Below, in pieces: positions 8,033-17,456 of a stretch of 64,000 nucleotides of DNA (position 1 is its first letter; every line of letters begins with the position of its first letter). Made by a program: the position numbers and the translations under genes. The notes beneath the pieces were generated by a model. That model saw only the letters and a program-made list of their open reading frames with translations, had not been told where the DNA came from and searched no databases. Source of the stretch: Saprospiraceae bacterium (GTDB taxonomy: Bacteria; Bacteroidota; Bacteroidia; Chitinophagales; Saprospiraceae); the NCBI GenBank assembly GCA_020628645.1, contig JAHDES010000020.1, positions 33,005 through 97,004 on the forward strand. The letters run 5' to 3'.

Positions 8033-10129
8033 CTATCGTACCACCGTTATATCCCCTTCAAACAATATCGTTTGCCCATCTATAAAGTCCACATTCATAT
8101 AGTAAATATACGTCCCTGGATTGACGGCTTTACCCCTAAACATTCCATCCCAACCTGCTGATTGGTCATTCAATGGAAGATTTTGGGTTTCATACATTAG
8201 CGTTCCCCAACGATCAAAAACTCGTACAAGGGAAATACTTTCAATGGCGGGGCCTCCAAAAACAGAAAATCGATCGTTGATTCCATCAAAATTGGGAGAA
8301 AAAACATTGGGAATGTATACAGGACGATCATCTGATACAAAAACTGTAACACTATCCGTATCAAAACAACCAGCATCATCGGTAACTGTTATGAGATAAG
8401 TGGTCGTACCTGGAGGTAGAACATTTGGAGTTAAGCAATCATTACAACTCATCAAGCTATCGCCCGGTGTCCAAGTAATCGCATCTCCAATATTAATAGG
8501 GCCGTAGGTAGCCGTTAAATCAGCTGTAAACCCAAGATCTACTGTTACATCATTTCCTGCTTCTACTAGAATCGGAGGAGGCTCTACGAGTGTTTCTTCA
8601 ATGATATCGACACAACCTTTTTTATCGCGTACATAAATATCATACGTACCTTCCCCTAATTGTGAAAAAGTGGGGTTAGATTGAAAGTTTATTCCATCAG
8701 AACTATACATGTAATCGGGATCTCCACCTATACCTCCTGCTGTAATAAAGCCATTATCTTCTCCAGAACAATTGGGGTTTCGAGCATTAACTATATCTGC
8801 TCTTAAATCTGAATCTATTTCACAACATGAAATGACTTCTAATTGCTTTATTTGGGTAACAATACAACCTTCCTCTGTTTCTAAAGTCAAAGAAATAAAT
8901 TTAGTGCCTACTGCATCAAAAAATACATCATGAGGGCCTGCTCCACTTACCGTTTGAGGATCACCACCACTAAAAGACCAAGCTCTACCTATTATGTTAC
9001 CTGTAGGGTATGAAGATTGGTCAAAAAATTCTACTGACCGATCACATTCAATCGTATCTGGATCAAACAGAAAATCGGCTTGTGGTCCAACAAACGTTCC
9101 TGTACCTCCAAAATCCATTTGAAAACCACTTCCTGTTGAACTAAAATTATTAATACAAAGGGCATAGGCTTTTCCTGCTTCCATAGTAATAGCATTGACA
9201 TAATTATCATCGCCTTCATCGCAGCCACAATATTCTACTTCATTATCATCTCCTAGACGTAATCCTGTGACTCCTGTACAAGGTTCCCATGTGGAAAATG
9301 GTCTATCTTGATTTTCCCCAGAAGCCATACAACGTAATTCCATTTTATTAGAACAATCGAAAACGCCATTAGGCAATTCAAACAAAAAGAAATCAATATC
9401 ATCCGTTTCATTCAATGGAGTGATATCAAAGGTCAAGGTACCCGAATTTTCGCAAGTCCACTTATACCAAGAAGAATCATCTTCATTCATAATACACAAA
9501 TCACGATTACAACCTGAATCAAAATCTAATTCATTGGGATTGTCACCTACTCCACTTACTTTTTCTATAGTAAAAGATGATTTATCACATAAAATAACGG
9601 CTGTTTGACAATCGGATGATGGGTCAGGAACAACATTGAATGTATTTACACATAATTGGAAGGTGCCTTCATTTAAGCCTCGAGCATTCACTCGTATATA
9701 ATATTCCGCACCTATGAAAAGTGGTTCAGCAAGTACTTCTGTTATATTTACTCCTGCTCCATCAGAACTACATTCTACTTCCGTTAAATTTCCACAAGTA
9801 CCACTATACACCGCAAATTCAGGAAATTCCAATGTACCTCCTTGTGAAAAACCACTTGTATTACCCACCACACGTATACTTGCCGCATTTCCTAAAGCAG
9901 TGAAAGAAAACCAAACATCTTGATCTTCATCTTCTTGATTGGGAAAACAAGAAGGGTTATCGCCACCAGAAGGTGTTGCACCAACTATAGTAAATTCACC
10001 TACTCCCGAACAGTAATCTTGTGTATTATTAATTTGAATAGCAGTAATGCACTCATCATTGGTGGGTTGAGCAAAAAGGCTCGAACTTAACAAAACAAGG
10101 CTAAATATGGTTAGATAGAAACGAGTCAT
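8033..10129 (-). CDS. Secreted PKD-domain protein with T9SS type B (gliding-associated) C-terminal domain
   Basis: From the ATG at 10129 the protein begins with a clean signal peptide (MTRFYLTIFSLVLLSSSLFA); an upstream in-frame ATG at 10168 would add 13 residues. There follow Cys-rich beta domains (ECITAIQI, DCQTAVILCD), a PKD domain around ADFLFDPDTIECDRSVEFFD, a SprB-like repeat (NPNCSGEDNGFITAGGIGG), another PKD-like unit, and the TIGR04131-type C-terminal domain (YIPNVFSPNFDGINDRFSV, VFDRWGTLMYE, GWDGMFRGKAVNPGTYIYY, GDITVVR). This C-terminal type is exported by the type IX system and kept on the cell surface. It is likely an adhesin or surface-binding protein. Confidence 0.88.
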   Translation of the reverse strand: MTRFYLTIFSLVLLSSSLFAQPTNDECITAIQINNTQDYCSGVGEFTIVGATPSGGDNPSCFPNQEDEDQDVWFSFTALGNAASIRVVGNTSGFSQGGTLEFPEFAVYSGTCGNLTEVECSSDGAGVNITEVLAEPLFIGAEYYIRVNARGLNEGTFQLCVNTFNVVPDPSSDCQTAVILCDKSSFTIEKVSGVGDNPNELDFDSGCNRDLCIMNEDDSSWYKWTCENSGTLTFDITPLNETDDIDFFLFELPNGVFDCSNKMELRCMASGENQDRPFSTWEPCTGVTGLRLGDDNEVEYCGCDEGDDNYVNAITMEAGKAYALCINNFSSTGSGFQMDFGGTGTFVGPQADFLFDPDTIECDRSVEFFDQSSYPTGNIIGRAWSFSGGDPQTVSGAGPHDVFFDAVGTKFISLTLETEEGCIVTQIKQLEVISCCEIDSDLRADIVNARNPNCSGEDNGFITAGGIGGDPDYMYSSDGINFQSNPTFSQLGEGTYDIYVRDKKGCVDIIEETLVEPPPILVEAGNDVTVDLGFTADLTATYGPINIGDAITWTPGDSLMSCNDCLTPNVLPPGTTTYLITVTDDAGCFDTDSVTVFVSDDRPVYIPNVFSPNFDGINDRFSVFGGPAIESISLVRVFDRWGTLMYETQNLPLNDQSAGWDGMFRGKAVNPGTYIYYMNVDFIDGQTILFEGDITVVR

Positions 10130-10317
10130 GTCCAGTGATTTTTGGTTATCCAGTTGTTTTACCTTCATCTTATTGTATTAATATACATTTTTCAGGCGTT
10201 TTGTTTGCTTGAATATATGAATATTAAAATATATTTAACGAAATTGGTCGTTTACCTAGCATCTTTACGTTCCCTTGTTCATAAAACGAAACAAATTTAA
10301 GGAAAAGTACAACGAGA

Positions 10318-11769
10318 ATGGAAAATAGCCGACGGAACTATCCTACTTATAAAAAAATTGGTTTTTTTGCAGGCCCACTGCTGTTTCTAATTATCTTTTT
10401 CTTACCTACGACATTAGCACCACTCACACAATCGGTGATTGCCGTAGCTACTTGGATGGTAAGTTGGTGGATTACAGAGACGGTTTCTTTATCAGTAACG
10501 GCCTTGTTGCCACTTTTGCTATTCCCAATGATTGGTGTTATGGAGATGAAAGAGGTGGCTCAACCCTATGGAAGTCCTATTATTTTTCTCTTCTTTGGAG
10601 GATTTGTTCTTGCACTAGCCATGGAAAAAGTCAATCTCCATAAACGAATCGCCCTGACTATTGTAAAATGGACAGGTACAAGTGCCAATCGAGTAGTACT
10701 TGGTTTTATGTTAGCAGCAGCCTTATTGAGTATGTGGATTAGCAATACTGCGAGTACCGTAGTGATGTTGCCAATAGCATTATCGGTGATTCAATTACTC
10801 ATCAATGATGAAGATGGTTATACTCCAAATGATCAAAATTTTGCTTTAAGTATAATGCTAGGGATTGCCTTTGCGGCAAATATTGGAGGAACAGCTACGG
10901 TTATTGGAACACCGCCCAATTCTGTTTTGGTTGGTTTTTTGGAAAATGAATATCAAATGGAGATTAGTTTTCTGAAATGGATGATTATGGGAATTCCTTT
11001 TGCAGCTTTATTATTAAGCATTGCCTATTTTTTGTTGGTAAAAATTTTATACCCTAATCATTTAGGACAATTAAAAGCATCGTCTACAATAATTGATCAG
11101 GAATTAAAGAAATTAGGGACTATCAGTGCAAAAGAAAAACGAGTACTCTTCATTTTTTTGACGGTAGCCAGTTTATGGATTTTACGTACAACGATTAACT
11201 TTTATTTTCCTTCGCTCAAATTGACAGATGCAGGAATCAGTATGCTCGGGGCCATTAGTTTATTTGCATTGCCTTTTGATTTTCAAAAAGGAGAATTTAT
11301 ACTCGATTGGAAAGATACCAGTCGCTTACCTTGGGGGATTTTAATTTTATTTGGAGGAGGATTGGCATTAGCAAGTGGCTTATCTAAAGCAGGTATTGTC
11401 AACTCTATCGGTGCTATGATTGCCGAAGGGGGTAGTTTTCCCATTTTTTGGATAACAGCGCTACTAATATTAGTCATGTTATTTATGACGGAGTTAATGA
11501 GTAATGTGGCTTTGGTAGCCATTTTTGTTCCTGTGGTGGCGGGGATTGCACTAGGATTGGAAGTGCCTATTCTTCATTTAGCCATTCCGATTACCTTAGC
11601 GGCGAGTTGTGCCTTTATGCTGCCAATGGCAACGCCACCCAATGCCATTGTTTTTGCGAGTGGTCATATTAAGGTGTATCAGATGGTTAAAGTAGGGGTC
11701 ATTTTAAACTTGATTTCCGTATTACTCTTGATTGTTTTAGGAAACACTGTGGTGAAGTGGTTGTTTTAA
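10318..11769 (+). CDS. DASS-family sodium/dicarboxylate-type symporter (SLC13)
   Basis: The 483-residue polytopic protein carries the two pseudo-symmetric DASS signatures: MWISNTASTVVMLPIA with the SNT motif and TELMSNVALVAIFVP with the second SN motif, each partnered by a TPPN loop (IGTPPNSVLVG and MATPPNAIVFA). Members use sodium to import di- and tricarboxylates such as succinate across the inner membrane. It is transcribed alone, diverging from the secreted PKD protein; the 190 bp gap must hold both promoters. Substrate specificity cannot be read. Confidence 0.92.
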   Translation: MENSRRNYPTYKKIGFFAGPLLFLIIFFLPTTLAPLTQSVIAVATWMVSWWITETVSLSVTALLPLLLFPMIGVMEMKEVAQPYGSPIIFLFFGGFVLALAMEKVNLHKRIALTIVKWTGTSANRVVLGFMLAAALLSMWISNTASTVVMLPIALSVIQLLINDEDGYTPNDQNFALSIMLGIAFAANIGGTATVIGTPPNSVLVGFLENEYQMEISFLKWMIMGIPFAALLLSIAYFLLVKILYPNHLGQLKASSTIIDQELKKLGTISAKEKRVLFIFLTVASLWILRTTINFYFPSLKLTDAGISMLGAISLFALPFDFQKGEFILDWKDTSRLPWGILILFGGGLALASGLSKAGIVNSIGAMIAEGGSFPIFWITALLILVMLFMTELMSNVALVAIFVPVVAGIALGLEVPILHLAIPITLAASCAFMLPMATPPNAIVFASGHIKVYQMVKVGVILNLISVLLLIVLGNTVVKWLF

Positions 11770-11909
11770 GTCTTTTTTTCAAAAAATACTATTTCCGAAA
11801 AGTTTTATTTAACTTGTAACCCCCAAATTATAATTGTTTAAAAAAATAATGAGAAAATGTAAATGACTATGCATTGTATTTAAGCGTGTATAAATAAAAT
11901 AATAACTCA

Positions 11910-12449
11910 ATGCATTTCACGGAGAAATGGGCTAAAGTAGAGAAGCAAGACTATAACTTTCCAAGAGATTATTATATTTCAAATAAGGGGCGTATTAAAT
12001 CTGTTTGTAAAACTACAGGTGATGCTTATTTATTGAAAGGAAGTATAATTAATCACTATAAAAGGTTAACCATAAGAACAATTGGTAAAACTAAACGACT
12101 AGATTTTTATGTCCATCGTTTTATAGCAGAACAATTCTTGCCTAATCCTAATTCAGAAGTTTATGTTTGGGTTAGACATAAAGATGGCAATTTATTGAAT
12201 AATGCCATTACTAACTTAGAATGGATTAGAAAATCTGATGCAGGAAAAACAATAAATCACCAACGCGTTCGTAAAGAAAAACCCAACGCAAAACTCACCG
12301 CTCAAAAAGTACAAATCATCCGCCAATGGGCAAAAACAACCCGTTTAAGTTTAATCGCTAAAAAAATGGGGGTGTCTGTCACTCAAATCAAACGGGTACT
12401 ATCAGGCGAAAACTGGGCCGATGTGGAAGAACGTACAATTGCTCGATAA
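11910..12449 (+). CDS. NUMOD4/HNH endonuclease-like protein, tandem copy 1
   Basis: The 179-residue protein has a NUMOD4-type N-terminal motif (EKWAKVEKQDYNF...DYYISNKGRIKSV), an HNH_3-type nuclease core (YVHRFIAEQFLPNPNSE, VRHKDGNLLNN, NLEWIRK), and a C-terminal helix-turn-helix (KLTAQKVQIIRQWAKTTRL to NWADVE). All three conserved HNH landmarks, the vHR His, the HkDGN His and the NN Asn, are kept. Such proteins are usually phage or group I intron homing-type nucleases, but here the gene is free-standing and has two relatives directly behind it (24 and 29 bp gaps). Its N-terminus is shorter than in copies 2 and 3. Confidence 0.85.
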   Translation: MHFTEKWAKVEKQDYNFPRDYYISNKGRIKSVCKTTGDAYLLKGSIINHYKRLTIRTIGKTKRLDFYVHRFIAEQFLPNPNSEVYVWVRHKDGNLLNNAITNLEWIRKSDAGKTINHQRVRKEKPNAKLTAQKVQIIRQWAKTTRLSLIAKKMGVSVTQIKRVLSGENWADVEERTIAR

Positions 12450-12473
12450 GGCTTTATAATTTTAGAAAAACAT

Positions 12474-13025
12474 ATGGATACTACACAATATTATGTTGAA
12501 AAATGGGAATTAGTAGATGAACTAGATGAACGATATAGTAGAGATTATTACATTTCTAACCATGGCCGAATCAAGTCCATTTGTCGCACTACGAAGAAAG
12601 TTTTTTATTTGAAAGGAGCGAAAACACAAGGATACATCTATTTAACCATTCGTACCAAAGATCGATCTAAACGACGCTTTATTTATGTGCATCGTTTTAT
12701 GGCTCAAAAATTTATTCCTAATCCTGACCCAGAAGTTTATGTTTGGGTACGTCATAAAGACGGAAACCTCTTAAATAATATATTGCCCAATTTGGAATGG
12801 ATCAGAAAAGTAGATGCTGGAAAAGGAGTCAATCATATGCGCGTGCGTAGAGAAAAACCTAATGCTAAACTCACTGCCCAAAAAGTACAAGTCATACGCC
12901 AATGGGCAAAAACCACCCGTTTAAGTTTGATTGCTAAAAAAATGGGGGTCTCTGTTACACAAATTAAACGGGTACTCTCTGGTGAGAATTGGGCGGATGT
13001 GGAAGATCGGGAAATCGCAAAATGA
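12474..13025 (+). CDS. NUMOD4/HNH endonuclease-like protein, tandem copy 2
   Basis: This 183-residue copy shares the MDTTQYYVEKW start with copy 3 and the nearly identical C-terminal helix-turn-helix with copy 1. The nuclease landmarks are intact (YVHRFMAQKF, VRHKDGNLLNN, NLEWIRK). Between copies the C-terminal 50 residues differ at only a few positions while many codons differ at third bases. The 40 residues between the NUMOD4 motif and the HNH core vary freely (KKVFYLKGAKTQGYIYLT here). This is the pattern of an old duplication with a constrained DNA-binding end. Confidence 0.85.
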   Translation: MDTTQYYVEKWELVDELDERYSRDYYISNHGRIKSICRTTKKVFYLKGAKTQGYIYLTIRTKDRSKRRFIYVHRFMAQKFIPNPDPEVYVWVRHKDGNLLNNILPNLEWIRKVDAGKGVNHMRVRREKPNAKLTAQKVQVIRQWAKTTRLSLIAKKMGVSVTQIKRVLSGENWADVEDREIAK

Positions 13026-13054
13026 TTATTCAAATGCTTGCTTAAATTGAATGT

Positions 13055-13606
13055 ATGGATACGACACAATATTATGTTGAAAAATGGGTGAAAGTTGCTG
13101 AATTAGATGAGCGATTCAGTAAAGATTATTTTATTTCGAATCAAGGACGAATCAAATCCATTTGTAGAAAAACTGGCGAATACCGTTTTTTAAAAGGGCA
13201 GCGTAGTCAAGGATATAAAACCCTAACCATCCGTCCTAGAGATAAATCCTTTACCCTTTATTTTTATGTGCATCGTTTTATGGCTCAAAAATTTATCCCT
13301 AATCCCGATCCAGAAAAATACATTATGGTACGCCATAAAGATGGAGATTTACTGAATAATATCCTCTCCAATTTACAATGGATTACACAGGCAGATATGG
13401 GAAAATCTATCAACCATAAAAATATGCGGATTGTCAAAGCCAACGCGAAACTCACACCGCAAAAAGTCCAAGTCATCCGTCAATGGGCAAAAACGACCCG
13501 TTTAAGTTTAATCGCTAAACGAATGGGCGTCTCCGTCACACAAATCAAGAGAGTAATTTCACGAGAAAATTGGGCAGATGTAGAAGATCGAGAAATTGCT
13601 AAATAA
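13055..13606 (+). CDS. NUMOD4/HNH endonuclease-like protein, tandem copy 3
   Basis: Also 183 residues, it differs most in the nuclease half: VRHKDGDLLNN (Asn to Asp after the Gly), NLQWITQADMGKS in place of NLEWIRKVDAGKG, and INHKNMRIVKANAKLT. The C-terminal helix-turn-helix is again almost unchanged apart from IAKRMGV and RVISREN. The three genes could form one transcript that ends before priA. A role as nuclease, as DNA-binding regulator, or as relic of a mobile element cannot be decided from the sequence. Confidence 0.83.
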   Translation: MDTTQYYVEKWVKVAELDERFSKDYFISNQGRIKSICRKTGEYRFLKGQRSQGYKTLTIRPRDKSFTLYFYVHRFMAQKFIPNPDPEKYIMVRHKDGDLLNNILSNLQWITQADMGKSINHKNMRIVKANAKLTPQKVQVIRQWAKTTRLSLIAKRMGVSVTQIKRVISRENWADVEDREIAK

Positions 13607-13681
13607 TTTCGATTATATTTAAGATCTTGGAACGATTTTACTTAATTTTTTGTTTATTTTTATAGCCAAAATAAACTATTT

Positions 13682-16159
13682 GTGTCCACACTTGATCTTC
13701 ACCCTATTTCTACCAATCAATTTGCTACGGTCATCTTGCCTATTGCCGTTCCAAAACCCTATACCTATTATATACCAACAGAATTGATCGGTCTTGTACA
13801 AGAAGGAGTTCGGGTAGAAGTTCAGTTTGGAAAGAGTAAGTTGTATTCCGCTATTGTGCTAGAGGTGCATGATAAAGTACCTGAATCTCACAAACCTAAA
13901 CCCATCCTCAATGTCATCGACGAACAAGCCATTGTGCATCCCGTTCAACTCCAACTTTGGCAATGGATAGCAAAATATTATTCTTGTACGGCTGGAGAAG
14001 TTATGAGTGCTGCCCTTCCTGCACATCTCAAATTAGCAAGCGAAACGAGTATCCTTCTAAGTCCTTTGTATGATGAAAATTATGAAGGCTTAAGTGATAA
14101 AGAATTTATGATCGCGGAAGCCTTGAGCATACAAAATGAACTCCGTTTAGATGATGTACGCGCCATTTTAAACCAAAAATCTGTTTACAAACTCATTCAT
14201 AAACTACTCGAAAAACGCATCATTTATCTCAAAGAAGAAATTAAAACCAAATACAAACCCAAAGTGGTAGGTTGTGTTAAATTAACGTCTACCTATTTAG
14301 AAGAGGAGAAAAAATTAGCAGAAGCATTCGATCTCACCAAACGCTCTGAAAAACAAGAACGAGCCTTGATGGCCTATCTCCAGATTTATAAAAAACAAGA
14401 ACACGTTCGAAAATCAGAATTGTATAAACTCGCCAATGTCGATACCAGTGTCATTAAAGCATTGGTTAAAAAAGGAATTTTTGAAGCTTATGACAAAGAA
14501 GTGAGTCGTTTGGCAGGTTATGAAGAAGAATTGATGGATAAACATGATTTGTCAGAACAACAGCTTCAAGCTTTAGCACAAATTGATACCCTTTTTAAAG
14601 AAAAAAATACCCTTTTATTACATGGCGTAACAGGTAGTGGAAAAACACGGGTGTACATCGAACTCATCCAAAAAGCCATGCAACAAGACGAACAAGTCTT
14701 GTATCTACTACCCGAAATTGCTTTGACGACTCAAATCATTCAACGTTTACAAAAGATTTTTGGGGATGAAATTGCCGTCTATCATTCCCGAATGAGTAAT
14801 AATGAACGAGTCGAAGTATGGAAAAAAGTATTGACTGGTCATAAAGTGGTGTTAGGTGCGCGTTCTAGTTTGTTTTTACCTTTTAAAGACTTGAAACTCA
14901 TTATCGTTGATGAAGAACATGATTTATCCTACAAACAGCTCGATCCTGCACCTCGCTATAATGCTCGTGATACTGCCATTTATTTAGCGCATTTACATAA
15001 AGCAAAAGTACTTTTAGGAACGGCGACCCCTTCTGTAGAAAGTTATCACAATGCACAACGAGGAAAATATGGTTTGGTAGAAATGAAGGAACGCTTTGGC
15101 GGATTGGCAATGCCTGAGATTGTCTTAGTGGATAAACGAGAGGAGCTCAAAAAACAGACCATGCAATCGGTGTTTACTTCTGTTTTAATGAATGAACTAA
15201 AACTGGCGTTGGCACGTGGAGAACAAGCAATCATTTTCCAAAATAGAAGAGGGCATTCGCCGACGATGCGCTGTACAAGTTGTGGGTGGCATTCGGAATG
15301 CCGCAATTGTGATGTGAGTTTGACTTATCATAAATTTCACAACAATCTGCAATGTCATTATTGTGGCTATCAACAAGCGATTCCAAAAGATTGTCCAGCT
15401 TGTGGAAGTCGTACTTTGACTTTAAAAGGATTTGGTACAGAAAAAATTGAGGATGAACTCCAAATTTTATTGCCAGATGCGCGTATTGGACGAATGGATT
15501 TTGATACGGTTCGTACTAAAAATGCACATGCTCGAATTATTAATGAATTTGAAGAAAAGCAACTCGATATACTTGTTGGTACACAAATGGTCACCAAGGG
15601 GCTTGATTTTGAAAATGTGAGTGTGGTGGGGGTCCTGAGCGCAGATCAACCTTTGCAGTTTCCAGATTTTCGTTCGAGTGAACGAGCCTATCAATTACTT
15701 ACGCAAGTCAGCGGGCGAGCGGGGCGAAAGCACAAACAAGGTAAGGTGATTATACAAGCATTTGATGTGGCACATCCTGTGATAAAAGAAGTGATTCATC
15801 ACAATTTCACGCATTTTTTTAATCGAGAATTAAGTGAGCGTCGTGCTTTTTTCTATCCACCTTTTATGCGATTAATTAAAATCACCTTAAAACATAAAAA
15901 ACCTTCTGTCCTCAATAAAGCGACACGTATTTTTGCCGATTTTCTACGCTCCAAACTTCAAAAACGATTGATTGGACCGGCGGTGCCTTCCATTCCTCGC
16001 GTCCGCAATTATTATCTGATGGATATGCTCATTAAACTGGAACGCCATGCCGATGTGATTGGTTTTGCAAAGCAAATGATAGCTGAAGCCTCTCATTTAG
16101 TTCACCAAACCGAGCAATGTTCGCAAGTGCGCGTGGTGGTGAATGTAGATCCGTATTAA
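13682..16159 (+). CDS. priA: Primosomal protein N', replication restart helicase PriA
   Basis: The 825-residue protein begins at GTG 13682; no ATG gives the conserved opening FATVILPIAVPKPYTYYIP. It contains the 3' DNA-binding domain, Walker A HGVTGSGKTRVY, DEEH box IIVDEEHDLSYK, helicase motifs TATPSVESY and GTQMVTKGLDF, and the eight-Cys zinc module (CTSCGWHSECRNC then CHYCGY and CPACGS) inserted in the helicase core. PriA reloads the replisome at stalled forks. The length is normal. The gene follows the HNH array by 75 bp on the same strand. Confidence 0.96.
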   Translation: MSTLDLHPISTNQFATVILPIAVPKPYTYYIPTELIGLVQEGVRVEVQFGKSKLYSAIVLEVHDKVPESHKPKPILNVIDEQAIVHPVQLQLWQWIAKYYSCTAGEVMSAALPAHLKLASETSILLSPLYDENYEGLSDKEFMIAEALSIQNELRLDDVRAILNQKSVYKLIHKLLEKRIIYLKEEIKTKYKPKVVGCVKLTSTYLEEEKKLAEAFDLTKRSEKQERALMAYLQIYKKQEHVRKSELYKLANVDTSVIKALVKKGIFEAYDKEVSRLAGYEEELMDKHDLSEQQLQALAQIDTLFKEKNTLLLHGVTGSGKTRVYIELIQKAMQQDEQVLYLLPEIALTTQIIQRLQKIFGDEIAVYHSRMSNNERVEVWKKVLTGHKVVLGARSSLFLPFKDLKLIIVDEEHDLSYKQLDPAPRYNARDTAIYLAHLHKAKVLLGTATPSVESYHNAQRGKYGLVEMKERFGGLAMPEIVLVDKREELKKQTMQSVFTSVLMNELKLALARGEQAIIFQNRRGHSPTMRCTSCGWHSECRNCDVSLTYHKFHNNLQCHYCGYQQAIPKDCPACGSRTLTLKGFGTEKIEDELQILLPDARIGRMDFDTVRTKNAHARIINEFEEKQLDILVGTQMVTKGLDFENVSVVGVLSADQPLQFPDFRSSERAYQLLTQVSGRAGRKHKQGKVIIQAFDVAHPVIKEVIHHNFTHFFNRELSERRAFFYPPFMRLIKITLKHKKPSVLNKATRIFADFLRSKLQKRLIGPAVPSIPRVRNYYLMDMLIKLERHADVIGFAKQMIAEASHLVHQTEQCSQVRVVVNVDPY

Positions 16160-16164
16160 AAATT

Positions 16165-16190
16165 AGGATTGTCGAATTTATTCGACCTGT
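16165..16190 (+). repeat. Dispersed palindrome P4 (GTCGAAT..ATTCGAC)
   Basis: TAGGATT precedes the perfect palindrome GTCGAAT-TT-ATTCGAC at 16171-16186. It lies between the convergent priA and the membrane-protein gene. The conserved flank to its right runs into the last codons of the latter gene. Similar elements are at 44786-44807 and 62670-62691. Confidence 0.7.
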
Positions 16191-16194
16191 AAAA

Positions 16195-16872
16195 CTATAG
16201 TTGAGTTGATGACTGTTTTAAATAGTTATACACTTTTTGGATATAGGCTTTCTTTTCGACTAATCGTGCACCTGTCGTTTCTGCTGCTTTTACATTTTTT
16301 AAATTAGGAAACGCTAAATGTCCTTTGGAAAAAGAATAGGTCCACAACAAACTCATATAATTGATGTACTGATTGAATTTATAAAATAAAGTCGGCTTTT
16401 TTATTTCAAAACCTAGGCGTTGTGCGGTATTTTCACTAAAAAAATAAGAGGTTCCTGTAATTTTTACACTCTCAGGTAATTCCTTTTCTTCGATACGACG
16501 AATAATTTCTAATAAGCCTTGTAAATGATAAGCTAAAATTCGATTTTGCCAAGGTCTACCCGCTGGAACACCTCTCATCATCCATAAATAATCCCATTCG
16601 GTACCATTGTGTACATCATAGGTTTTGTCAGACGCACTATACACCAAAAACATCGGAGACAAGTACTTAAAACTTCCAATCATCGTTAGAAATGGGGTCA
16701 TCAAAAAGTGCATAAAAGGAGTTAAGGATGGAAAGAGTAAATAAAGGTATCCTCGTTTAGCAGCAGCTATGGAATATTGACTAAATAGGATCATAAAAAC
16801 GGCTAGTAATACCAAAGATACAATCCATTGTAACCATTTTGCTTGTTGATGAAAGGGATGTGTTGTCTTCAT
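16195..16872 (-). CDS. Uncharacterised membrane protein, coupled to the GNAT gene
   Basis: The likely start is the ATG at 16872, which overlaps the stop of the upstream acetyltransferase as ATGA and implies translational coupling; a longer open frame to 17007 is the other frame of that gene. The 225-residue product has a membrane helix near residues 15-35 (IVSLVLLAVFMILFSQYSIA), and a second hydrophobic stretch (YLYLLFPSLTPFMHFLMTPFL), then a soluble part with SYFFSENTAQRLGFEIKKPTLF. I do not recognise the family. Its last residues (QSSTQL) are encoded within a dispersed repeat. Confidence 0.7.
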   Translation of the reverse strand: MKTTHPFHQQAKWLQWIVSLVLLAVFMILFSQYSIAAAKRGYLYLLFPSLTPFMHFLMTPFLTMIGSFKYLSPMFLVYSASDKTYDVHNGTEWDYLWMMRGVPAGRPWQNRILAYHLQGLLEIIRRIEEKELPESVKITGTSYFFSENTAQRLGFEIKKPTLFYKFNQYINYMSLLWTYSFSKGHLAFPNLKNVKAAETTGARLVEKKAYIQKVYNYLKQSSTQL

Positions 16873-17396
16873 TCTATTATTTTTTTCATCAGATAATCGG
16901 TTTGATCTTCCCAACCTACTCGAAAAATGTGTGTCCCAAAAATACGAAATCCCATACGTTCGTAAAAAGCAATCGCCTCTGGATTTTGATCCCATACACC
17001 GAGCCAAACGATATTCTTTTGATGTATTTGGGCAACGGAAACCGCTTTTTGAATGAGCACTTTTCCATAGCCTTTTCCTTGTGCTTCGGGAAGGACATAA
17101 ATACGTTCTATTTCGAGGGTATCGCCTTCAATTTCTTCTGTTTCTGCGGATTCGATATTGAGTTTTAGATAGCCGATTATTTTTTCTCCTTCTTCTAAAA
17201 AGTAAAAGAAACTATTTTTTTCGGTAAGTTCTTTTTGAATTTGTACATCATTAAAGGCTTCTTCGATATAAGCTTCAAAATCGTCTTTCGGGTTTTTATG
17301 TTCGTAGGTAATACGAAAAGTATAAAGGGCAATGGCTTGTAAAGCTTGCCATTCTTCTGAACGTACAGAACGAATATTGAAGGTAGATGCGATCAT
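16869..17396 (-). CDS. GNAT family N-acetyltransferase
   Basis: The protein is 175 residues from the ATG at 17396 (MIASTFNIRSVRSEEW); an upstream ATG at 17441 would add 15 unconserved residues. The acetyl-CoA binding loop is seen as IYVLPEAQGKGYGKVLIQKA (V-x-P-x-x-Q-x-x-G-x-G), and the C-terminal GNAT motif B as VWDQNPEAIAFYERMGFRIFG. It transfers an acetyl group to an unknown acceptor. The stop overlaps the next gene's ATG by four bases, so the membrane protein is probably a functional partner. Confidence 0.9.
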   Translation of the reverse strand: MIASTFNIRSVRSEEWQALQAIALYTFRITYEHKNPKDDFEAYIEEAFNDVQIQKELTEKNSFFYFLEEGEKIIGYLKLNIESAETEEIEGDTLEIERIYVLPEAQGKGYGKVLIQKAVSVAQIHQKNIVWLGVWDQNPEAIAFYERMGFRIFGTHIFRVGWEDQTDYLMKKIIE

Positions 17397-17456
17397 AGAT
17401 GCTATTTGTGAGCAAAATACAGAACGTCCTTCAGTTTTCAAAACTAGATCAATTTT

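Noticed and set aside
11910..13606. HNH genes as intron- or intein-encoded homing endonucleases
   Set aside because: No interrupted host gene, intron core or intein splice motif is seen on either side; the transporter and priA are intact.
13055..13606. Third HNH copy as a pseudogene
   Set aside because: The frame is complete and the same length as copy 2, with the nuclease histidines kept.
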